From: Cellulomonas_A sp047229345
GTDB lineage: Bacteria; Actinomycetota; Actinomycetes; Actinomycetales; Cellulomonadaceae
Reading direction: 5' to 3'
DNA: 64,000 bases
Assembly (NCBI RefSeq): GCF_047229345.1
Contig: NZ_JBFTER010000014.1
Span: 1-64,000 of the forward strand
A program made the translations under genes and the position numbers. Positions 58,320-64,000 of this stretch are shown one piece after another (within the stretch, counting starts at the first letter, position 1; each line of letters begins with the position of its first letter). The notes beneath the pieces were generated by a model that searched no databases, was not told where the DNA came from, and was given only the letters and a program-made list of their open reading frames with translations.

Positions 58320-59606
58320 ATGCCCGCCGTCGTGGTGCTCGGGGCCCAGTGGGGCGACGAGGGGAAGGGCAAGGCGACCGACCAGCTCGCCTCCCGCATC
58401 GACTACGTCGTGAAGTTCAACGGCGGGAACAACGCCGGGCACACGGTCGTGATCGAGGGCGAGAAGTACGCGCTCCACCTCCTGCCCTCCGGCATCCTCT
58501 CGCCGGGCGTCGTCCCCGTGATCGGCAACGGCGTCGTGATCGACCTCGAGGTGCTGTTCCACGAGATCGACGCGCTCGAGGCGCGCGGCGTCGACACCGG
58601 CAAGCTCCTCGTCTCGTCGGCCGCGCACCTCATCGCCCCGTACAACCGCACGATCGACAAGGTCACGGAGCGGTTCCTCGGCAAGCGCAAGATCGGCACC
58701 ACCGGTCGCGGCATCGGCCCCACGTACGCGGACAAGATCAACCGCGTCGGCATCCGCGTCCAGGACCTCTTCGACGAGAACATCCTGCGCCAGAAGGTCG
58801 AGGGCGCCCTCGACCAGAAGAACCACCTGCTCGTGAAGGTCTACAACCGGCGCGCGATCACGGTCGACGAGGTGCTCGACGAGCTGCTCGCGAACGCCGA
58901 CCGCCTGCGCCCGCTCGTCGCCGACACCCCCCTCGTGCTCAACCGCGCGCTCGACGAGGGCAAGACGGTCGTGTTCGAGGCCGGTCAGGCGACGATGCTC
59001 GACGTCGACCACGGCACCTACCCGTTCGTCACGTCGTCCTCGGCCACGGCCGGCGGCGCGTGCACCGGTTCCGGCGTCGGCCCGACGCGCATCGACCGCG
59101 TCGTCGGCGTCATCAAGGCGTACACGACGCGCGTCGGCGAGGGCCCGTTCCCGACCGAGCTGCTCGACGACACCGGCGAGTGGCTGCGCAAGACCGGCGG
59201 CGAGTACGGCACCACGACCGGCCGCCCGCGCCGCACCGGCTGGTACGACGCCGTCGTCGCCCGCTACTCCGCGCGCATCAACGGGCTCACGGACCTCGTC
59301 GTCACGAAGCTCGACACCCTGACCGGCCTCGAGAAGGTCCCGGTCGCGGTCGCCTACGACGTCGACGGCACCCGCCACGACGAGATGCCGCTCGACCAGA
59401 GCGACTTCCATCACGCGAAGCCCGTCTACGAGGAGTTCCCCGGCTGGTGGGAGGACATCTCGCAGTGCCGGTCGTTCGACGACCTTCCCGTGAACGCGCA
59501 GCGCTACGTGCTCGCGCTCGAGGAGATGTCCGGCGCACGGATCTCGGCGATCGGCGTCGGGCCCGGACGTGAGGCGGCGATCGTCCGGCACGACCTGCTG
59601 GGCTGA
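58320..59606 (+). CDS. purA: Adenylosuccinate synthetase
   Basis: A 428-residue enzyme of AMP synthesis: IMP + aspartate + GTP to adenylosuccinate. The GTP-binding loop is GAQWGDEGKGK (near residue 8), the catalytic His is in NNAGHTVV, and TTGRGIGPTY and the late RPRRTGWYD segments are present. Length is standard. The ATG at 58320 was chosen because the protein then starts MPAVVVLGAQWGDEG; an upstream in-frame start adds only six residues. Its promoter region (58080-58319) carries the 14-bp repeats. Confidence 0.97.
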   Translation: MPAVVVLGAQWGDEGKGKATDQLASRIDYVVKFNGGNNAGHTVVIEGEKYALHLLPSGILSPGVVPVIGNGVVIDLEVLFHEIDALEARGVDTGKLLVSSAAHLIAPYNRTIDKVTERFLGKRKIGTTGRGIGPTYADKINRVGIRVQDLFDENILRQKVEGALDQKNHLLVKVYNRRAITVDEVLDELLANADRLRPLVADTPLVLNRALDEGKTVVFEAGQATMLDVDHGTYPFVTSSSATAGGACTGSGVGPTRIDRVVGVIKAYTTRVGEGPFPTELLDDTGEWLRKTGGEYGTTTGRPRRTGWYDAVVARYSARINGLTDLVVTKLDTLTGLEKVPVAVAYDVDGTRHDEMPLDQSDFHHAKPVYEEFPGWWEDISQCRSFDDLPVNAQRYVLALEEMSGARISAIGVGPGREAAIVRHDLLG

Positions 59607-59655
59607 CCGGGCGACGTCTCCCCGGACGGGTCCGGGGACCTGCGATGATCCGCGC

Positions 59656-61011
59656 GTGGATCTCGACTCCGTCGCCGGCACCGTGCTCGTCGGCGCCCTG
59701 GCGCTCGCCCTCATCGGCTCCCTGACCTACGCGGTCGCGAGCAGCCGCGCCGCGTTCCTGCTGGGCGTCCGCGAGGAGGCCCCCTGGTGGTTCCGGCGTG
59801 CCGGCGCCCGGACGCAGGGCCTCGTCGTCGCGTACCTCGGCGCAGCCGTCGCCGTCGGCGCCCTGGCGTCGCTCGGTGTGAACGCGGTGCTCGACGACGC
59901 GCGGACCCTCTCGTGGACCGCGGGCTGGGTCAGCGCCGTGCTCCTCGTCGCCGCCACGATGAACCGCTTCGGCCCGCTCGTGGTCAGGGTGGCGTCGGAC
60001 GGCAGGGCGACCTGGGACGAGCCCGAGGAGGCCGACTTCGTCGAGCCCGACGACGCGCTCGACGACGTGGACGCCCGGGCGGCGCGCGAGGCGGCGCTCA
60101 CCGGCGACTGGCGTCCCGCGGCCCACCTCCTGGCGGCGACGACCGACCACGACGCGCGGTACCGCCGGGTCAGCGTGCTCGCGAACGCGGCTCTGCGGCG
60201 CAGCTCCTGGCTCGATGCGTGGCTGCGCGAGAGCCCGCGCGACCAGCACGCGCTCGCGGTCCGGGCCGAGCTCGCCGTCCGGCGCGCCTGGGAGATCCGT
60301 GGCGGGGAGTGGACGCCCAAGAGCCCCGACCGCTTCCTCGATGCGCTCGCCGACGCGGAGGAGTGCGCGCGCGAGGCGATCGCCGTCACGCCGTCCGACC
60401 CGAGCCCGCGCGTGTCCCTCCTGACCGCCGCGCGCGGCCAGGAGGTCGACCGGGACGAGTTCGACCGCCGGCTCGCCGGGCTCCTCGCTGTCGCCCCGGA
60501 CCACCTCGAGGGCCACGAGGCGGCGCTGCAGTACAAGGCCGCGAAGTGGTTCGGGTCCGCGGACGAGATGTTCGCCTTCGCGCGTGAGGCGTCCGCCCGG
60601 GCGAGGCCCGGCACGGCGCTCGCGCTGCTGGTGGTCGTCGCGCACGTCGAGCACGTCCTCATGCTGACGAGCCGGTCCCCGAAGCTCGCGAACAAGCACG
60701 CGGAGGACCCGTCGACCCGTGCCGAGATCGCGGCGGCGGAGGCACGGTGGCGCGGGCCGGACGGTCCTTCACCGGTGGGCCGCTCGCGGGCCCACAACCT
60801 CCTCGCGTTCGCGTGGTGGCTCGCCGAGGACGCCGACGCGGCTCGCGATCACCTCGCGCACACGCGCGAGCACCTGTCCGCGTGGCCGTGGGAGTACGCG
60901 GACGAGCCGACGACCGTGCACGCGCAGGTGCAGGCGTGGGCCCGGGCGCGCACGGGCTCGACCGCCGGCAGCGGCGTGCGCGCCGTGGGGAACGGCGCGG
61001 CGACGCGCTAA
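59656..61011 (+). CDS. Membrane protein with helical-repeat cytoplasmic domain
   Basis: A 451-residue protein of no family I recognise. Three hydrophobic helices lie at about residues 8-28, 52-72 and 85-105; from ~125 onward the protein is soluble and alpha-helical, with Ala/Arg/Glu-rich repeats that look TPR-like (ALTGDWRPAAHLLAATTDHD; AEECAREAIAVTPSDPS in part; ARDHLAHTREHLSAW). A role as a membrane-tethered scaffold is inference. GTG at 59656, 50 bp after purA, so it may be co-transcribed with it. Confidence 0.75.
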   Translation: MDLDSVAGTVLVGALALALIGSLTYAVASSRAAFLLGVREEAPWWFRRAGARTQGLVVAYLGAAVAVGALASLGVNAVLDDARTLSWTAGWVSAVLLVAATMNRFGPLVVRVASDGRATWDEPEEADFVEPDDALDDVDARAAREAALTGDWRPAAHLLAATTDHDARYRRVSVLANAALRRSSWLDAWLRESPRDQHALAVRAELAVRRAWEIRGGEWTPKSPDRFLDALADAEECAREAIAVTPSDPSPRVSLLTAARGQEVDRDEFDRRLAGLLAVAPDHLEGHEAALQYKAAKWFGSADEMFAFAREASARARPGTALALLVVVAHVEHVLMLTSRSPKLANKHAEDPSTRAEIAAAEARWRGPDGPSPVGRSRAHNLLAFAWWLAEDADAARDHLAHTREHLSAWPWEYADEPTTVHAQVQAWARARTGSTAGSGVRAVGNGAATR

Positions 61012-61140
61012 CGCCGCGCGGGTGCGTCGGGTGCCCGGTTGCCCGCGGGGGACCCGGTGCGGTCACGTCGTCGGCTCGGTCGAGGCGGCCCGGCAGCCCT
61101 CGTGCCCGATGCAGGCCGCGGGCGTGCGCCCGGTGAGGGG

Positions 61141-62091
61141 TCAGCGGCGCGGGACCATGACGCGCAGCGCCGCCGCGGTGACCTCGACGTGGATCGGTGT
61201 GGTGCCGGAGACCTCGCCGTCCACGTCGACCGCCATCGGGCGGTCGGTCGTCACGAGGAACTCGGTCGCGCTCAGGTGGCCCTTGCGCGCGACCGGCTCC
61301 CACGGCGTCACGGCCTGACGCGCTGCCGCGCCCGCGGTCGAGAGGCGTGAGCGGCCGCCGAGCGCGTACGCTGTGAGCAGGCGGTCCTCGAGGCTGGCGT
61401 CGCGCGCGATCGGGGTGCCCGCGTGCATGCGCCCGTTCGCGATGTTCAGCTGGTGCGTCACGACCTCCCACACGACGTCGCCGCTGCGGACCTCCGCGAC
61501 GAACGGGCGGTGGCGGGCGAGCGACACCGCCGCCGTCGCCGTGTACGCGGTGCGGCCGAGGTGGCGCTTGAGCCGGTGCGGCGTGCGGCCGGCGACGTCC
61601 GCCGAGATGCCGATGCTCACGAGGTTCGCGAAGTAGTCGCCGTCGACGCGTCCGAGGTCCACCTGCGCGACCCGCCCACCGGTCACGACGTCGACCGCGG
61701 CACGCGGGCTGCGCGGCAGCCCGAGGCTCCGGCTGAAGTTGTTCGTGGTGCCCAGGGGGACGTAGCCCAGGACGGTCTCGCTGTGCGCGAGGTGGTCGAC
61801 GACGCTCGCGATCGTCCCGTCACCGCTGCCGACGACGAGCATCGAGGGCCCGCCCGCGAGGAGCTCCGGGAGCAGCACCGGCAGCTCCGCGGCGGGGTCC
61901 GTGACGAGGTGCGCGGCGGTGAGGTCGACGCCCTGGGCGGTCAGCAGGTCGCGGAGCCGGGGGAACGCCTCGGCGCCGCGGCGGGACCGGCCGTTGACGA
62001 GCAGGACCGCGTCGCGCGCGGGGAGCTCGGGGCGGGCGTGCGCGATCGCGTGCGACGGGGTCGGGACCGACCGGTCGGAGGTGGGGGTCAC
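61141..62091 (-). CDS. Diacylglycerol/lipid kinase family protein
   Basis: A 316-residue protein of the DagK/LCB5 family. The ATP region has LLVNGRSRRG, the catalytic loop is GSGDGTIASV (commonly GGDGT) and the next motif PLGTTNNFSRSLG matches PLGTGNDFAR; a beta-sandwich C-terminal domain follows (VDVDGEVSGTTPIHVEV). It would phosphorylate a lipid such as diacylglycerol. GGDGT and GTGNDF variants each carry substitutions, so activity is plausible but not assured. The start GTG at 62089-62091 lacks a clear ribosome-binding site. Confidence 0.87.
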   Translation of the reverse strand: MTPTSDRSVPTPSHAIAHARPELPARDAVLLVNGRSRRGAEAFPRLRDLLTAQGVDLTAAHLVTDPAAELPVLLPELLAGGPSMLVVGSGDGTIASVVDHLAHSETVLGYVPLGTTNNFSRSLGLPRSPRAAVDVVTGGRVAQVDLGRVDGDYFANLVSIGISADVAGRTPHRLKRHLGRTAYTATAAVSLARHRPFVAEVRSGDVVWEVVTHQLNIANGRMHAGTPIARDASLEDRLLTAYALGGRSRLSTAGAAARQAVTPWEPVARKGHLSATEFLVTTDRPMAVDVDGEVSGTTPIHVEVTAAALRVMVPRR

Positions 62092-62183
62092 GGGGGCATG
62101 TCTACCCACACCGGGCAGGCGGGCGCCAGGAGCGGGTGGGACGTGCGCCGAGACGGGTGACGGCGCCGCGAGCGGTGGGGGCG

Positions 62184-63164
62184 TCAGGCCGGCCCGAGCA
62201 GCGCGGCCTCGATCTCCTCGGGCAGCCCGTGCCGGGCGCGGTCGGGTCGCTGCGCGGGGGTGCCGTCCGCGGTGAGCCACCGCCACGTGTCGGCCACGGT
62301 CTCCTCGACGGGGCGGCACGCCAGCCCTGTCGCGGCCGCACGGGAGGCGTCGCCCTCGAAGAACCCGGCGAACTCGCCGACCTCGGGGACCCAGCACGGC
62401 AGCTGCGTCCACGGCTGGGCGCCCGCGGCGTCGAGCGCCGCCTCGTCGACCCACACGAGCTCGGCGTCCGCGCCGGTCGCGGCGACGCAGGCCTCGAGCA
62501 GCGACCGGGTCGTCGCGTGCCCGGACCTGCTCGTGACGTCGACCGCGCCGCCAAGCCCCTGCTCGAGCCCGGACAGCAGCCAGCGGGCGGCGTCCCGCGC
62601 GTCGACGTACTGCAGCGGCCGGTCGGGGCGGCCCGGCGCGACGACCCGCCCGCCGCGCGCGATGCGGGTCAGCCACCACGGGAGGCGCCCGATGTCCTCG
62701 TGCGGCCCGAGCAGCAGCCCGGCGCGGGCGAGCAGGGCCTGAGGGTGCGCGGCGAGGACCCCGAGCTCCGCGCCGCGCTTGAGCGCCGGGTACTCGCCGT
62801 CCTCGGCGCGGGGGTCGCCGTCGACGACCGTCGACGTCTCATCGACGTGCCTGCCCCACGCGTAGACCGAGATGCTCGACACGTAGCCGTAGGCGCCGGT
62901 GCGCCCGGACAGCAGCGCCGCGGCGTCCGAGACGACCCGCGGGGAGCCCGACCAGGTGTCGACGACCAGGTCCCACGTGCCGCCGTCGAGCGCGCGCTCC
63001 ACCTCGGCGGTCGAGGTGCGGTCCGCGACGAGCGTGCGGGCTCCCGCGGGCGGGTTGCCGGTCACCCCGCGGTGCAGCGTCGTGACGTCCCAGCCGCGGT
63101 CGAGGGCGTCGGCGACGACCGCACGGCCCAGGAACCGGGTACCGCCGAGCACGAGGAGTCTCAT
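62184..63164 (-). CDS. NAD-dependent epimerase/dehydratase family protein
   Basis: A 326-residue extended-SDR protein. The nucleotide loop is GGTRFLG (residues 7-13) at the N-terminus. The usual Y-x-x-x-K appears to be replaced: VSSISVYAWG is followed by an EYPALKRGAE segment (Y-P-A-L-K), shifted relative to classical enzymes. The C-terminal substrate domain includes PLQYVDARDAARWL. It resembles the NAD-epimerase group with unknown substrates; a sugar-nucleotide role is not shown. ATG at 63162-63164. Confidence 0.87.
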   Translation of the reverse strand: MRLLVLGGTRFLGRAVVADALDRGWDVTTLHRGVTGNPPAGARTLVADRTSTAEVERALDGGTWDLVVDTWSGSPRVVSDAAALLSGRTGAYGYVSSISVYAWGRHVDETSTVVDGDPRAEDGEYPALKRGAELGVLAAHPQALLARAGLLLGPHEDIGRLPWWLTRIARGGRVVAPGRPDRPLQYVDARDAARWLLSGLEQGLGGAVDVTSRSGHATTRSLLEACVAATGADAELVWVDEAALDAAGAQPWTQLPCWVPEVGEFAGFFEGDASRAAATGLACRPVEETVADTWRWLTADGTPAQRPDRARHGLPEEIEAALLGPA

Positions 63165-63306
63165 GCGGCGAGCCTGCCAGCGGGTGGGTCAGCCCGGACA
63201 GCCGCGTACGCGGGCAGCAGAACGTGCCGCCGCACCGCCCCGGCCGCACGCGACGGCCAGGAGCTCGCAACCGCACCACCGCGGGTGTCCGCGGCGGCCG
63301 GGCCCG

Positions 63307-64000
63307 TCAGCGCGCGGCGGCCCGCTGGTACTGGCGGACCGTCAGCGGCACGAAGACGACCAGCAGCACGACGCCCCACAGGAGCGTGTAGAGCACGGGG
63401 TTCTGCAGCGGCCACGCCGTCGGCTCCGGGGTGCCCGGCGGGATGTTGCCGAACAGCTCGCGCGCCGCCTGCGTCACGCTCGACACCGGGTTCCACTCGG
63501 CGAACGTCTGCAGCACGGGCGGCAGGTTGTCCGACGGCACGAACGTGTTCGCGATGAACGTCAGCGGGAAGATCACGATGAACGTCGCGTTGTTGAACAC
63601 CTCGGGCGTGCGCACGAGCAGGCCGACGTACGCCATGAGCCAGCTGATGCAGTACGCGAAGAACAGCAGCAGCGCGTAGCCGAGCGCCGCCTCGCCGACC
63701 GAGGTCGTGATGCGCCACCCGACGACGAGCCCGGTGAGCGTCATGATCAGCACGGTCAGGACGTTGTTGACGACGTCGGCGGTCGTGCGACCCACGAGCA
63801 CCGCGGACGGGGCCATCGGCAGCGAGCGGAAGCGGTCGATGATGCCGGTCTTGAGGTCCTGCGCCATGCCGGAGCCGGTGATCGTGGCGCCGAAGATCAT
63901 GGTCTGCGCGAAGATCCCGGCGATGAGGAACTGCCGGTAGAGGTCCGGGTCGACCTCGGGCGTCCCCGGCAGCGCGATCGAGCCGCCGAACACGTACGCG
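63307..64000 (-). CDS. ABC-2 type transporter permease (DrrB-like), 5' end outside the window
   Basis: At least 231 codons are visible, running off the right edge; the frame is open to base 64000 (AYVFGGS at the visible start). Six or so membrane helices and the ABC-2 family segment RFRSLPMAPSAVLVGR, followed by NATFIVIFPLTFIANTFVPS in part, identify a DrrB/daunorubicin-resistance-type permease for drug or lipid export. The ATPase partner would lie upstream (to the right), outside the window. An in-frame GTG at 63993 is internal, not the start. Confidence 0.92.
   Translation of the reverse strand, partial: AYVFGGSIALPGTPEVDPDLYRQFLIAGIFAQTMIFGATITGSGMAQDLKTGIIDRFRSLPMAPSAVLVGRTTADVVNNVLTVLIMTLTGLVVGWRITTSVGEAALGYALLLFFAYCISWLMAYVGLLVRTPEVFNNATFIVIFPLTFIANTFVPSDNLPPVLQTFAEWNPVSSVTQAARELFGNIPPGTPEPTAWPLQNPVLYTLLWGVVLLVVFVPLTVRQYQRAAAR

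Noticed and set aside
61141..63164. Operon with the lipid kinase-like and epimerase-like genes as a glycolipid pathway
   Set aside because: Same strand, but 92 bp apart with no overlap, and neither substrate is known, so a shared pathway is not supported.

Overview
This is a chromosomal stretch of a very G+C-rich actinobacterium. Codons end in G or C almost without exception, GTG starts are common, and the gene set (OmpR-type two-component system, ClpB behind a HAIR element, DUF3151, DUF5997, DUF4166, septum-formation proteins, several SpoIIE/STAS regulators) is typical of that phylum. A GH3 beta-glucosidase, a secreted pectate lyase and a GH26 enzyme point to a plant-polymer degrader such as Cellulomonas or a close relative; the genus is an inference. 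I see no insertion sequence, integrase, phage gene, rRNA or CRISPR array.

Layout. 1-9.5 kb: end of a membrane protein, a DipZ-like thiol/CcdA fusion, DUF427, a ThrE-type exporter, tRNA-Ser(GCT), a PepSY membrane protein with a His-rich membrane partner, tRNA-Arg(ACG), an aldo/keto reductase and YqgE. 9.5-15.3 kb: two divergent regulator/enzyme pairs, each with a palindromic operator between them (MarR with an Old Yellow Enzyme; TetR with the hydroperoxide reductase Ohr), a 23-codon candidate gene, and a LysR-like substrate-binding protein with a Lys-rich repeat tail divergent from DUF5997. 15.3-19.5 kb: TrmB, then a two-component system flanked by two exported proteins with acidic tails that share an almost identical 21-bp upstream element. 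19.6-26.9 kb: a VOC protein, then a leftward operon (family 2 polysaccharide synthase, membrane-anchored GH26 enzyme, UDP-glucose dehydrogenase) behind an unusual AT-richer leader, and an alpha/beta hydrolase.

27-37.8 kb: a GGDEF cyclase, ClpB, a MASE1-PAS-SpoIIE phosphatase, UPF0303, a Gfo/Idh/MocA oxidoreductase, a chemoreceptor and a TetR regulator. 37.9-45 kb: GH3 beta-glucosidase, gluconate permease, two septum-formation paralogues, exonuclease III. 45-54 kb: an SDR/SRPBCC/DUF4166 row, PyrE, an anti-sigma-type ATPase, a HAD phosphatase, DedA, pectate lyase, a SpoU methyltransferase and fructose-bisphosphate aldolase. 54-64 kb: a partner-switching cluster (STAS, PAS-GAF-SpoIIE-HATPase fusion, STAS), DUF3151, PurA, a large membrane/helical-repeat protein, a lipid kinase-like protein, an epimerase-like protein and the end of an ABC-2 permease.

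How the parts fit. The housekeeping genes clpB, pyrE, SpoU, dedA, fba, DUF3151 and purA form a scattered block that recalls the Mycobacterium tuberculosis region Rv0357c-Rv0384c, with carbohydrate and signalling genes placed between them. The strongest candidates for undescribed biology are the synthase/GH26/Ugd operon with its leader, the two-component system with its two acidic exported proteins and shared promoter element, and the partner-switching cluster. Short tandem repeats of unrelated sequence sit at many gene ends.
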